Positions 31,377 to 40,496 of a stretch of DNA of 51,647 bases are shown piece after piece. A program made the position numbers and the translations under genes. The stretch lies in the NCBI GenBank assembly GCA_904397835.1, contig CAJFOV010000033.1, positions 1 through 51,647 of the forward strand. The letters run 5' to 3'. The DNA comes from Candidatus Aristotella avistercoris. GTDB taxonomy: Bacteria > Bacillota > Clostridia > Oscillospirales > Ruminococcaceae. Positions within the stretch are counted from its first letter, which is position 1. Every line of letters starts with the position of its first letter. The notes beneath the pieces were generated by a model that had not been told where the DNA came from, did not search any database, and was given only the letters and a program-made list of their open reading frames with translations.

Positions 31377-34070
31377 TTACTGAAAGGCCTGGATGCTCTC
31401 TAAAATCTTCTCCAGCATGGCCTTGGCCTTCTCCAGCTTGTCCCGCTCCGCCTGAACCACGTGGGCCGGGGCCTTGGCGACAAAGCTCTGGTTCTCCAGC
31501 TTCTTCTCGGTGGAAAGGATCTCCTTCTCCCGCTTCTCCCGCTCCTTCTCCAGGCGGACCAGCTCCTTCTCCCGGTCCACCAGCTCCGCCAGAGGTAGCA
31601 GAACCTTGGCCTGGTCGATGACAATCTGCACCATGCCCTGAAGCTGGAAGGAGGGAGCCACCTCCACGTGGGAGGCAAAGGCCAGCCGCTCCAGGAAGGG
31701 AATCCCCTGTTGGAACACCTGGGTCAGGGCCGTCTCCACATAGACATTGGTCTTTTTGGAGGGGGGCACGCTCATCTCCGCGCGGCGGTTGCGGATGGCC
31801 TTGATGGCGTCCATGACGTGTTCAAAGTCCCGCTCCTGCGCCTGGAAATTCAAATTCTCCTGATACTTGGGCCAGGGGGCCACCATGATGCTCTCCCCCT
31901 CGTGGGGCAGGGCCTGCCACAGCTCCTCCGTAATAAAGGGCATAAAGGGATGCAGCAGCTCCAAGGTGTGGGAAAAGACGTACACCAACACCTGCTGGAC
32001 ATTTTTGGCCGTCTCACCGCCGGCGTTGAGGCGGGCTTTGGACAGCTCAATATACCAGTCGCAGAGCACACTCCAGATAAAGTCATAGAGCTTCTGCACG
32101 GCGATGCCCAACTCAAACTTCTCCAGATTTTCGGTGATCTCCTTCACCAGGGTGTTGTACTTGCTGACGATCCACTTGTCCTCCGCCGTCAGGGTCTGGG
32201 GCAGCGCCACTGTGGTGATTTCGTCGGACAGGTTCATCCGGATAAAGCGGGCCGCGTTCCAAATCTTATTGGCAAAGTTGCGGCTGGCCTTGACCTTCTC
32301 GTCGGAGAAGCGCATGTCGTTGCCAGGGCTGTTGCCAGTGACCAGCGTCAGACGCAGGGCGTCGGCGCCGTACTGGTCAATCATATCCAGGGGATCGATG
32401 CCGTTGCCCAGGGACTTGGACATCTTGCGGCCCTGGGCATCCCGCACCAAGCCGTGGATAAACACGTTGCGGAAGGGGATCTTGCCCATGTTCTCCACAC
32501 CGGAGAACATCATGCGGGCCACCCAGAAGAAGATGATGTCATAGCCGGTGACCAGGGTGTCCGTGGGATAGAAGTACTCCAGTTCCGGCGTCTGATCCGG
32601 CCAGCCCAGGGTGGAAAAAGGCCACAGGGCCGAAGAAAACCAGGTGTCCAGGGTGTCCGGATCCTGCTCCAGGTTGTGGCTGCCGCACTTGGGGCAGGTG
32701 GCAGGCTCCTCTTTGCTGACAATGAGCTCCCCGCAGTCCTGGCAGTACCAGGCGGGGATCCGGTGGCCCCACCACAGCTGGCGGGAAATGCACCAATCCT
32801 TGATGTTCTCCATCCAGTGGTAGTAGATCTTGTCAAATCGCTCGGGGATAAATTTGGTCTCCCCCCGCCGCACCACATCGATGGCGGGCTTTGCCAGGGG
32901 TTCCATCTTTACAAACCACTGTTTGGAGACCATGGGCTCCACAGTGGTGTGGCAGCGGTAGCAGGTGCCCACCTCATGCTGCAGGGGTTTGACCTCCTTG
33001 AGATATCCCCCCGCCTGCAGGTCCGCCACAATGGCTTTACGGGCCTCCTGGGTGGTCATGCCGGCATACTTGCCGCAGTCCAGCACCTGGGGCTCATCAG
33101 GGGCGGCCTTGCCGCTGGCAACCAGCGCATCGGCAGCGGCCTTATCCTCGGGACCAGTCATGTGCCCATCATAGGTGAGCACCCGCACCAGGGGCAGGTC
33201 GTGGCGCTTGCCCACCTCATAGTCGTTGGGGTCGTGGGCCGGGGTAATCTTCACCACGCCGGTGCCCTTCTCCATGTCGGCGTGTTCATCGCAGACAATG
33301 GGGATCTCCTTGTTCAGCAGGGGCAGGATCACGTGGCAGCCGTGAAGGTGGGCATACCGGGGATCCTCCGGGTTGATGGCCACAGCCGTATCGCCCAGCA
33401 TGGTCTCGGGACGGGTGGTGGCCAGCTCCAGCTTCTCCCCCGTCTCCTTGACCGGGTAGAGCAGGTGCCAGAAGTTGCCGTCCTGGGATTCATACTCCAC
33501 CTCCGCATCGGAGATGGAGGTGTTGCAGTGGGGGCACCAGTTGACCATCCGGTTGCCCCGGTAGATCAGGCCCTTTTCATACAGGCGGACAAAGACCTCC
33601 CGCACGGCTCTGGAGCAGCCCTCGTCCATGGTGAAGCGCTCCCGTTCCCAGTCGCAGGAGGAGCCCACTTTTTTCTGCTGTTTGACAATGTTGCCGCCGT
33701 ACTCCTCTTTCCAGGCCCAGGCTCGCTTCAAAAAGCCCTCCCGGCCCAGGTCCTCCTTGGTCAGGCCCTCCTTGCGCATGGCCTCTACAATTTTGGCCTC
33801 GGTGGCGATGGAGGCATGGTCGGTACCCGGCAGCCACAGGGCCTCAAAGCCCTGCATACGCTTAAAGCGAATGAGCACATCCTGCAGGGTGCAATCCAGG
33901 GCATGGCCCATGTGGAGCTTGCCGGTGATATTCGGCGGGGGCATCACAATGGTATAGGGGGTCTTCTCCGGGTTGACCCGGGCATGGAAGTACCCGCCCT
34001 GCATCCACTGCTCATAGATGCGGTCCTCCACCTGTTTGGGGTCATAGACCTTTTCCAATTCCTTTTTCAT
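31377..34070 (-). CDS. valS: Valyl-tRNA synthetase
   Basis: The 897-aa product charges tRNA-Val. The HIGH motif appears as KLHMGHAL near residue 52, and KMSKS as [11 protein letters not shown]. The editing (CP1) domain and the zinc-like cysteines ([33 protein letters not shown]) lie between. The C-terminal coiled-coil arm ([20 protein letters not shown]) is present. The start at 34070 follows AAAGGAG, ten codons inside a longer reading. No T-box leader was found. Confidence 0.96.
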   Translation of the reverse strand: MKKELEKVYDPKQVEDRIYEQWMQGGYFHARVNPEKTPYTIVMPPPNITGKLHMGHALDCTLQDVLIRFKRMQGFEALWLPGTDHASIATEAKIVEAMRKEGLTKEDLGREGFLKRAWAWKEEYGGNIVKQQKKVGSSCDWERERFTMDEGCSRAVREVFVRLYEKGLIYRGNRMVNWCPHCNTSISDAEVEYESQDGNFWHLLYPVKETGEKLELATTRPETMLGDTAVAINPEDPRYAHLHGCHVILPLLNKEIPIVCDEHADMEKGTGVVKITPAHDPNDYEVGKRHDLPLVRVLTYDGHMTGPEDKAAADALVASGKAAPDEPQVLDCGKYAGMTTQEARKAIVADLQAGGYLKEVKPLQHEVGTCYRCHTTVEPMVSKQWFVKMEPLAKPAIDVVRRGETKFIPERFDKIYYHWMENIKDWCISRQLWWGHRIPAWYCQDCGELIVSKEEPATCPKCGSHNLEQDPDTLDTWFSSALWPFSTLGWPDQTPELEYFYPTDTLVTGYDIIFFWVARMMFSGVENMGKIPFRNVFIHGLVRDAQGRKMSKSLGNGIDPLDMIDQYGADALRLTLVTGNSPGNDMRFSDEKVKASRNFANKIWNAARFIRMNLSDEITTVALPQTLTAEDKWIVSKYNTLVKEITENLEKFELGIAVQKLYDFIWSVLCDWYIELSKARLNAGGETAKNVQQVLVYVFSHTLELLHPFMPFITEELWQALPHEGESIMVAPWPKYQENLNFQAQERDFEHVMDAIKAIRNRRAEMSVPPSKKTNVYVETALTQVFQQGIPFLERLAFASHVEVAPSFQLQGMVQIVIDQAKVLLPLAELVDREKELVRLEKEREKREKEILSTEKKLENQSFVAKAPAHVVQAERDKLEKAKAMLEKILESIQAFQ

Positions 34071-34175
34071 GGCGTTTTCTCCTTTGACTCTGTGGAGCAA
34101 ATTGGCCGTTCCAAGTCCAGGTTCCCGGCATTGGGGCCCTCACAGCGCTTCGTTCTGCGGAAAGATACAACTTTT

Positions 34176-34204
34176 ATTATAGAGGAGAGGCGGGACGATG
34201 GCAA
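34176..34204 (-). promoter_or_regulatory. Sigma-A promoter of valS
   Basis: On the minus strand TTGCCA (34199-34204) and a perfect TATAAT (34176-34181) are 17 bp apart, about 100 bases before the valS start. Confidence 0.75.
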
Positions 34205-34320
34205 GGGGCTTTGTCCAATTTTGTCGCCAGGGCGGATATTTTCCTGCATATTGCCGCCAAGGTACAGAATGTGAGATGCCCCTCTCCATGAAACAAATGG
34301 GTACGCAGAGGGGATTGCGG

Positions 34321-34349
34321 TTGTTTTTCTTCTGGCGCACTGGTATAAT
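34321..34349 (+). promoter_or_regulatory. Sigma-A promoter of the 35-residue membrane peptide
   Basis: TTGTTT (34321-34326) and a perfect TATAAT (34344-34349) are 17 bp apart with TGG before the -10 box. A small hairpin ATTGCC/GGCAAT followed by TTTT lies just after the predicted start (about 34357-34378). Confidence 0.7.
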
Positions 34350-34426
34350 ATATTTTATTGCCAGACCGGCAATTTTTGAACACATCCACAATCGTTCATT
34401 GATTTTGACCAAGGAGTGACAAATTT

Positions 34427-34534
34427 ATGCAGCGCGGACCCACCCCATCCACCGGAAAAATTCTACTCTACTGTGTTCTCTCCCTTGTGGTACTTCTGCT
34501 CCTGGGGGTCATTGGCTCCAACTTGGGGCGGTAG
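34427..34534 (+). CDS. 35-residue single-helix membrane peptide
   Basis: AAGGAG (34411-34416) precedes an ATG opening 35 codons: a polar MQRGPTPSTGK start, then ILLYCVLSLVVLLLLGVIG as one membrane helix, then a short SNLGR end. It has its own consensus promoter and is followed by a terminator at 34609, so it is very probably an expressed small protein. No family was recognised; toxin-like and regulatory small membrane proteins are possible. It is divergent from valS. Confidence 0.7.
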   Translation: MQRGPTPSTGKILLYCVLSLVVLLLLGVIGSNLGR

Positions 34535-34607
34535 CCTTCAGACCAGCCGGCCATGTCTTGGGCCATTTCACAAAGAGAAAAAAGGGGGCCAGACGGCTCC
34601 TCCCTCC

Positions 34608-34647
34608 AGGTCCTCCGAAATCGGGAGGACCTTTTCTTTTATTTTTA
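34608..34647 (+). terminator. Terminator after the 35-residue peptide
   Basis: GGTCCTCC (34609-34616) pairs with GGAGGACC (34624-34631) and is followed by TTTTCTTTTATTTTT. A second perfect hairpin, GGGCCCGG (34658-34665) with CCGGGCCC (34673-34680), follows and runs into a T-run at 34694-34700. Confidence 0.85.
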
Positions 34648-34700
34648 AAACGCCAAAGGGCCCGGTCAACTGCCGGGCCCCCTGTTGGAGGTGTTTTTTT

Positions 34701-34781
34701 ATGAATCAAGTACGGAATTGGCGTGAATGGGCATTCTCAGACCCCCGGCGGGGAATCAATAGATCAGCTGCCCGCCCTTGA
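34701..34781 (+). CDS. Possible 26-residue ORF after the tandem hairpins
   Basis: GGAGG (34687-34691) stands nine bases before an ATG that opens 26 codons (MNQVRNWREWAFSDPRR and on). It overlaps the 3' end of the convergent amidohydrolase. The product is basic and soluble with no recognised family. The ribosome site is good but no promoter was seen, so it may be spurious. Confidence 0.2.
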   Translation: MNQVRNWREWAFSDPRRGINRSAARP

Positions 34782-35925
34782 TCACATGGAGCGGCCGGTG
34801 GTAGAGGACGGTGAGATCCTCCACCGGGTTGTCTGGCAGCACAATCAGATCCGCCAGTTTGCCGGCTTTCACTGTGCCGATGAGATGATCCTTCATCATA
34901 AGAACCGCGCTGTTGATGGTGATCTGCTGGAGAATTTCCAGGTTGGAAAAGCCCAGCTCCTCCTTGCGCAGTTGGAACTCTGCATAGGGGCGCTTCTCAT
35001 AGAAGCCCAGGCTGGTATCGGTGCCCCATCCAATGAGGACGTCATACTCCTTGGCCCGGCGCAGGTGGGATACCACGTTGCCATAGGCGTCGTCCGGCAC
35101 CTTGCCCCAGGAGTCGTCCAGCAGCACCGAGACGGTGGGCACAATGCCGTGGCCCTTGGATTTGAGGCCCTCCAAGTATTTCAGCGTCTCCGGCAGGATG
35201 AAGCTGGCGTGCTCAATGGTGCGCACCCCCAGCTCGGCGGCCAGATGGCAGCCCTCGGAGCCATGCATATGGATGGCGCAGTAGGTGTTCTTGCGGGCGG
35301 CCATGTGCACCGCCTCCTGGATCTCATCGGGCTCCATAATCAGCGCCCCCGGCTGTCCGGAGGGCACACAGAGGGATCCGCTGCCATAGAGCTTGATAAA
35401 ATCCGAACCCTTCTGCAGGTTGTAGCGCACCTTCTGGCGCATTTCAGCGGCGCTGTCCACCTCAAAGTGATGGGGGGTGCTGTAGGCGCTGTCAAAGCCC
35501 TTTTCCGTGGGAGCCAGGGTGGGCCCGGAACAGAAGATCCTGGGCCCCTGCAGCAGCCCCCCATTGATCTGATCCCGCAGGGCCATGGCGGGGTTGGCGA
35601 TGTTGTCCCCCACATCCCGCACGGTGGTGTAGCCGTTCATCAGATAGTACTGGGCAAACCGCAGCTCGTCCAGGGTCACCAGGCAGGGCTTCAGGGGGTC
35701 GGAGGTCCTCCCCACCCCCATCATCCGCAGGTGGGTGTGCATGTCGATGAGGCCCGGCATCACCGTGGCGCCCTGGAGATCCAGGGCCTCCACCTCCCCC
35801 TCCACTGGGGTTCCGCAGGGGGAGATGGCACGGATCTCCTCCCCGTCCAGCAGCAGGTCCGCCTGGGTTAGTCCGGTTCCCTCTGTCAACTCCGGAATCA
35901 AACGGCAATTGCGTAACAAAAACAT
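34756..35925 (-). CDS. Metal-dependent amidohydrolase (imidazolonepropionase-like)
   Basis: The 389-aa product has the amidohydrolase TIM-barrel motifs: DMHTHL (His63, His65), a Lys in SDFIKLYGSGS likely to be carbamylated, IHMHG and IEHASF (metal His residues), and WGTDTS (catalytic Asp), closed by KAGKLADLIVL and the small beta-sandwich. The group includes imidazolonepropionases, Xaa-Arg dipeptidases and other cyclic-amide hydrolases; no hut genes are near. The start at 35925 follows GAGGAG. Its upstream region shares a bipartite element with the grdE-like operon, so PucR-type co-regulation with that locus is inferred. Confidence 0.85.
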   Translation of the reverse strand: MFLLRNCRLIPELTEGTGLTQADLLLDGEEIRAISPCGTPVEGEVEALDLQGATVMPGLIDMHTHLRMMGVGRTSDPLKPCLVTLDELRFAQYYLMNGYTTVRDVGDNIANPAMALRDQINGGLLQGPRIFCSGPTLAPTEKGFDSAYSTPHHFEVDSAAEMRQKVRYNLQKGSDFIKLYGSGSLCVPSGQPGALIMEPDEIQEAVHMAARKNTYCAIHMHGSEGCHLAAELGVRTIEHASFILPETLKYLEGLKSKGHGIVPTVSVLLDDSWGKVPDDAYGNVVSHLRRAKEYDVLIGWGTDTSLGFYEKRPYAEFQLRKEELGFSNLEILQQITINSAVLMMKDHLIGTVKAGKLADLIVLPDNPVEDLTVLYHRPLHVIKGGQLIY

Positions 35926-36148
35926 CTGGCTCGCTCCTCTCTCTGCGCTGATATCGTAGCGCCAACGGGCCGTCATCCGTTGACATCTCTTCAACGGACG
36001 TGTGCCCATGGCATGCCGTGGTACGTTATTCTCTTTTGCCCTCTTGCTTCTACCCGGAAGCTTTGGCGGATCCTCCCGCCTATCCCGCTACCATCGGGAT
36101 ACGCCGGGGAATATTTTTAATTAAGAACATTTTCCCTTTTCAAGCTTG

Positions 36149-36194
36149 GTGTGCAGCATTTGAATTGTTGACCCCAGTGGAGTGCATCATGCAC
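36149..36194 (-). promoter_or_regulatory. Shared bipartite element, amidohydrolase copy
   Basis: GTGTGCAGCATTTGAA (36149-36164) and the palindrome GTGCATCATGCAC (36182-36194). A close copy in the same orientation lies upstream of the grdE-like operon. In the rest of the 35926-36296 gap I see only a GGGGCCGC/GCGGCCCC hairpin near 36205-36226 and no gene. Confidence 0.55.
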
Positions 36195-36296
36195 AGGTGG
36201 GGCGGGGCCGCCTCTGCGGCCCCCTGCAAGACCCTTTTTGCCGCCTTTTAGGGAACATCCCGCAAAGGTGCCGTTCACGGAAGTATCACGCTCGCG

Positions 36297-37586
36297 CTAG
36301 ACCATCAGATCCTCCGGGACCCCCTCAATGGCGTCTCGCTCCTTGGCCTTCTTTAGCCGTTTGGTGAAGATCAGGCTTACCCCCAGGCCTACGACAAAGA
36401 GAATCAGGGCACCAGCGTAAATGAAGCGGTATCCCTCCGCCACGCCATAGCGGGTCACCAATTTGCCGGAGAGCAGTGTCACCGCTGTACTGATCAGATT
36501 GTTGGCGGCAAACATCAGCCCGATGACAGTCCCCCGGGCACGCTTGGGCAGGCGGCTCTCACCGATCATGGAGTTGCGGGCAGGCTTTCCGACCGAGAAG
36601 ACACACCGCAACGCCAGGACAATCACCACGGCAAGAATCAAATAGCTGGGGCTCCAAGGAGTCAGCAGCAGCGCGCCGGTGGAAACAATGGCCAGCACCA
36701 TGCTCAGCACCATGACCTTGGCCGTGGAACCAAGTTTGGCCGCAATGATCCCCGCCAGTGGGGCCATAATCAGAGCGGTACCGTTGTTGGCATAGGCAGC
36801 CACCATGGCGACTAGACCTTGAGAGGCGCCAAATTCGCTGGCCAGGATGGGCTGCACGTAGGTATTCAGGTCATAGGGTAGGCAGGTAAGCCAGCCGATG
36901 ATGATGACAAAGTACATGTTGGGGTTCCTCAACAGTTCCAACACCACTTTAAAATTAAATTTGTCCTCCTCGCTCTTATCATCTTGGACCGGCTGTGTCT
37001 TGCGTTCCACAATCAAAAAGTGGAACAACAGGGAGACAATCATCATGGCGCAGAAGAAGATGACAATGGCACACAGGCCACTGTAGCTGCCGGAACGCTC
37101 GATAATGGCCGAGCTGACAGGGGCAATCACCAGGGCCTCCGCCGCGGCAAGGGCATAAAAGTAGCCGTAGATGCGGGGCATCTGCTCCCGGCTGCCCATG
37201 GAAGCCACATATTTGAGCATGGCTGAAGTAAAGGTCCCCAGCCCAAAGACCGAAAACAGTACCGAAAGGACCTGCATCACCCCATAGGCAGGACGCATCA
37301 GCACCAGCACCCCGCAGACCGTCAGGCCCAGGTAGGAGATGGTCAAATTGATCTTGGGTTTGACAAGATCAGCCACCACGCCGCCAAACAGGTAACACAG
37401 GGCGCCCGCCCCGGTCATAAGGGCCAAAAGACTGGCAATCTGGTTTGCATCGTATTGGAATACATCTTGGATCAGGGCGTAGTAGCTACTGATAAAGTAG
37501 CCCATCACCATCACGCCGGACCATCCCAGGGATTCGATAATCAGCATCGCCCACTGGGAGCCCGAAAGCCGGTTGCTCTTTCCCAT
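36297..37586 (-). CDS. Major facilitator superfamily transporter
   Basis: The 429-aa product has 12 predicted membrane helices in two halves, with a charged central loop (ERKTQPVQDDKSEEDK). The region VADLVKPKINLTISY after helix 2 is the MFS loop 2-3 position. No substrate can be read. The start is the ATG at 37586, after AAAGGAG; a GTG three codons upstream is inside the ribosome site. It follows the SSS symporter gene in the grd-like operon after 90 bases. Confidence 0.88.
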   Translation of the reverse strand: MGKSNRLSGSQWAMLIIESLGWSGVMVMGYFISSYYALIQDVFQYDANQIASLLALMTGAGALCYLFGGVVADLVKPKINLTISYLGLTVCGVLVLMRPAYGVMQVLSVLFSVFGLGTFTSAMLKYVASMGSREQMPRIYGYFYALAAAEALVIAPVSSAIIERSGSYSGLCAIVIFFCAMMIVSLLFHFLIVERKTQPVQDDKSEEDKFNFKVVLELLRNPNMYFVIIIGWLTCLPYDLNTYVQPILASEFGASQGLVAMVAAYANNGTALIMAPLAGIIAAKLGSTAKVMVLSMVLAIVSTGALLLTPWSPSYLILAVVIVLALRCVFSVGKPARNSMIGESRLPKRARGTVIGLMFAANNLISTAVTLLSGKLVTRYGVAEGYRFIYAGALILFVVGLGVSLIFTKRLKKAKERDAIEGVPEDLMV

Positions 37587-37676
37587 GAATAACACTCCTT
37601 TTTGTATGTATTGATCGATCGAAAGGGATCATCAGCAGAAGCACCGCTTCCAGTGCCATACGGAATAAGACCTTGT

Positions 37677-39110
37677 TTAGCAGCTTCCTCGCTCTGGGAG
37701 CGGTCTGCTTTGGTTGGAACGGTTGGCCGCCAGGGAACCAACCACACAGATCAGCAGGCACAGGGGCGCCCCGATGATACACCCGTCAATGTCCCATTGG
37801 AGGGGAATTTTCAGGAACAGATCAAAGGCAAAGGACACAAAGCACCCTGCCAGCATGCCGATGTTGATGGCTTTGGCATTGGCCTTTTTCCAAAAGCATC
37901 CCAATATCAGCGGGAAAAAGACCCCCGCGCCATAGGCGCCGCTGCCCGTCTTAAACAGCTGATAGATCTTATCCACATACAGAGCCATGGCACAGATTAC
38001 CGCAGCGGACAGCACACAGGTGAGCCGGGTGAGCAGGAGCCTGCGCCGGTCTGACAGCCGGGGGAACCGAGGCGCCACAATGTCGTCCATCACTGTGGAG
38101 GAAAGGGTCAACAGATAGGTGTCCGCCGAGGTGAGCACCAACCCCAGCAGGGCAGCCAGAATCAACCCGCTGAGCACTGCGGGCAGGTAGGACACAATAA
38201 AGAGGGGGGTGAACTCGCTGCCCATCGTCAGGTCAGGGAAGATCTTTTGAATGGCCAACCCCGGCAGGGCGGACACCACCCCGGAGACCACCAACGTGGC
38301 AATCCAGGCCAAGGCCTGGCCCAGGAAGGCGTCCTTGGTGCTCTTGGAGCAGAAGATCCGCTGGGAAAAGTTGGGCTCCGCCCCCACAGCCAGGCAGTTG
38401 CTCACAGCCCAGCCCACCATGGTGATGGGGGCGATGCCGGTGAACAGATTCAACCGCTCCGGGGTATTGGCAGCAGCCACCGCGTCCCAGCCTCCCGCTA
38501 CCTGGAAAACGGCAATGGGGAATACCAGGCCAAATGCCACCAGCAGGATCAACGACTGGATGGTGTCCGTCAGGGTGACCCCCCACAGGCCGCTGAACAC
38601 GGTGTACAAAATGGTAAAAGCCGCGCCGATCCAGGTGCCCACCACCCGGTTGCAGATACCCAGCGCCTCCAAAATGGTCCCCAAGGTGAGGAAGGAGGCG
38701 GCACAGGAGCCCACCACCGTCACCAGGACGCAGTAGGAACAGATTTTGCGGGTGGTGGGGTTGTATTTCTGCTCCAAAAATGCTGGCAGGGAAGCCACTC
38801 CCGAGACCCGCAGCTTTTTGACCATCACCAGCAGCAGGGCCCAGCCCACCCACCAGAAAAGGGAGGAGGTCAACCCCGCCAGCCCCGATTCAAAGATCAA
38901 GTCATACTTTCCAATGACCATGTTGGCCCCCATGCTGGTGGCGATCGTGGATCCTGCCACCATCTTCCAGGTGAGCTGCTGCCCGGCGCTGGTGAAATCC
39001 TTTGCGCTGCGCACCTTCCGGCTGGCCCAAAAGCCGATGAGGGCCATCACCAGTACATAGCCCGCGATGACCGCCAGGTCAATGGGCCGCATCCGCTCCA
39101 AAATTGACAT
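37677..39110 (-). CDS. Sodium:solute symporter family protein
   Basis: The 477-aa product is an SSS-family permease with about 13 helices. The N-terminus has AVIAGYVLVMALIGFWASRK, typical of the family, and GSTIATSMGANMVIGK is the unwound helix 1 with Na+ ligands. LTSADTYLLTLSSTVMDDI is the helix 8 sodium-site signature. Related proteins take up proline, pantothenate, glucose or betaine-like solutes. It lies 57 bases after the selenoprotein gene and probably imports its substrate or precursor. Confidence 0.9.
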   Translation of the reverse strand: MSILERMRPIDLAVIAGYVLVMALIGFWASRKVRSAKDFTSAGQQLTWKMVAGSTIATSMGANMVIGKYDLIFESGLAGLTSSLFWWVGWALLLVMVKKLRVSGVASLPAFLEQKYNPTTRKICSYCVLVTVVGSCAASFLTLGTILEALGICNRVVGTWIGAAFTILYTVFSGLWGVTLTDTIQSLILLVAFGLVFPIAVFQVAGGWDAVAAANTPERLNLFTGIAPITMVGWAVSNCLAVGAEPNFSQRIFCSKSTKDAFLGQALAWIATLVVSGVVSALPGLAIQKIFPDLTMGSEFTPLFIVSYLPAVLSGLILAALLGLVLTSADTYLLTLSSTVMDDIVAPRFPRLSDRRRLLLTRLTCVLSAAVICAMALYVDKIYQLFKTGSGAYGAGVFFPLILGCFWKKANAKAINIGMLAGCFVSFAFDLFLKIPLQWDIDGCIIGAPLCLLICVVGSLAANRSNQSRPLPERGSC

Positions 39111-39167
39111 AGACTGCTCCCTCCTCTCGCAGGGGATGGGGCGGTATCCCCACCTCCCGGCTGCTTT

Positions 39168-40475
39168 TTAATAAAACACCGTCTGCTCCTTGATATCCGT
39201 GCTCAATGCCTTCACCGCCGTGGAGATGAGCCGGTACCGCTGTTGCGCCTGTTCCTCCTCACTGGCCTTGGGGTCACACATGGGACTGGGGATTCCCCCT
39301 GTCGCCTGCAAAATCCGGTTGACGCCAATGGCCTGGGAGACGGGTGTCATGGCCGTGATATGAACCACGGGCTTGCCGCTCTTTTCCAATTCTTTTACCA
39401 TCATTGCACCGCAACGCGTACAGCTGCCTCAGGCAGAGCCCAGCACGATGGCACTGATGTTCTGGTCCTGGAGCTCCTTTAAGATCTCTCGGGCCATATT
39501 GACCGCGTTGGTCTCACTGTTCAGGTTGCCCACGGTACAAAAGATTTTGGGATAGAGTCCCCCGATCTTCCCCTCCTGCTCCAATTTGCGGAAGGCATCC
39601 AAGGGGATGTGGGTCAGCGGGTCCGCATTGGCATAGGCGTGGTCGTATCCGCCGTGGACCGATTCCCACTCCCCCGCCTTCAGCGTATCCTGGCCGGTCA
39701 AATCGTAGACCCCATAGTGATCCGCCGTACCGGTGGTAATGTGATCCGGGTTCCCCATGGGCACCACGCCGCCGGTGCTGACAAAGAGATAGGTTGCCTT
39801 GGAAGGATCCTTTACCGGCGGGGCAATGGGCACCTTTTGGGGGATCTCAATGGGGCTCTCAGTCTGGTAGGGTTCCCCCTTGAGTTTTTTCATCAGCATG
39901 TCAAAGGCGCGCTGATCCGCCGTCCGGGACCGGTCCAGCACCACCTCCGCCCGCACGCCCCGGGAGAAGTAGCCCTCTTCCTCCGCCCAGAGGATGGGGT
40001 CCCCTGCCAGCAGCTTGTTGGCGAAGCGGGCCAATTTGGGCAGATCCTTACGCATTTTGGCGGCGCTGTTCCCCCCCTCCAGGATGTAGACGTCCTTGCG
40101 GAACATCTCCACCCCGGGGTTCTCCCGGTACATACAGGTGATGGCCGGCACATGGAACCGCTGCTGCACAAACTGGCATATCCTGCCGCAGTTGGTGCCA
40201 TACCTGCCGGCAAAAAATGCCGGGCCGGCTATGAGCAGGTCAAATTCCAGATCCTTCAAAAAGCCCTCGATGGTCTCCATGGCCTGCCGGGTGTGTTCGT
40301 TCATATAGTCATCCCCGCAGATGACCGTGTGGGTGATCTGGGCGTCCTTGAGCTGGGGCTGCAGGGCAAGGCCCGGGCCAACCGGTCCCTCCGCCAACAC
40401 GGGCTCGTGGTCGGCTGCCTCCTCCCCGCCGATCTGCCCAAAGAACTGGTTGATGTATAAGATGACCTTTTTCAT
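39168..40475 (-). CDS. GrdB-family selenoprotein (glycine/sarcosine/betaine reductase-like)
   Basis: Two adjacent minus-strand frames join through an in-frame UGA (39429-39431) into one 435-residue protein, the usual GrdB length. Sec is residue 349, and around it the sequence is GSA-Sec-GSCTRCGAMMVKE, matching the conserved UxxCxxC site of GrdB/GrdF/GrdH. FFAGRYGTNCG, ENPGVEMFRKDVYI and EGGNSAAKMRK also match GrdB. Such proteins reductively cleave C-N bonds of an amine substrate and pass the product to selenoprotein A. A SECIS hairpin follows the UGA. The start is ATG at 40475 after AAGGAGG. There is no grdA, grdC or grdD nearby. The substrate is unknown. Confidence 0.93.
39402..39431 (-). 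promoter_or_regulatory. Bacterial SECIS element after the Sec codon
   Basis: CGTTGC (39411-39416) pairs with GCAATG (39402-39407; one G-T pair), with GGT as apical loop. The GGT starts 18 bases after the UGA, the same distance as in E. coli fdhF. It lies within the coding sequence. Confidence 0.85.
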
Positions 40476-40496
40476 CAAGACTCCCCTCCTTGGCGG

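Noticed and set aside
31668-34274. An 868-codon open frame opposite valS
   Set aside because: Same reason: HIGH, KMSKS and editing motifs are on the minus strand, and the antisense translation is low-complexity His/Gly/Leu-rich.
20454-37622. The 13-mer ATTGATCGATCGA found at 20454 and 37610 as a shared regulatory site
   Set aside because: One copy is downstream of a gene and the other just upstream of the MFS gene; no consistent geometry, and GATC-rich words recur by chance.
39429-39431. UGA as a nonsense mutation splitting the GrdB-like gene
   Set aside because: The position equals the known Sec site, the downstream frame is conserved and a SECIS hairpin is present.
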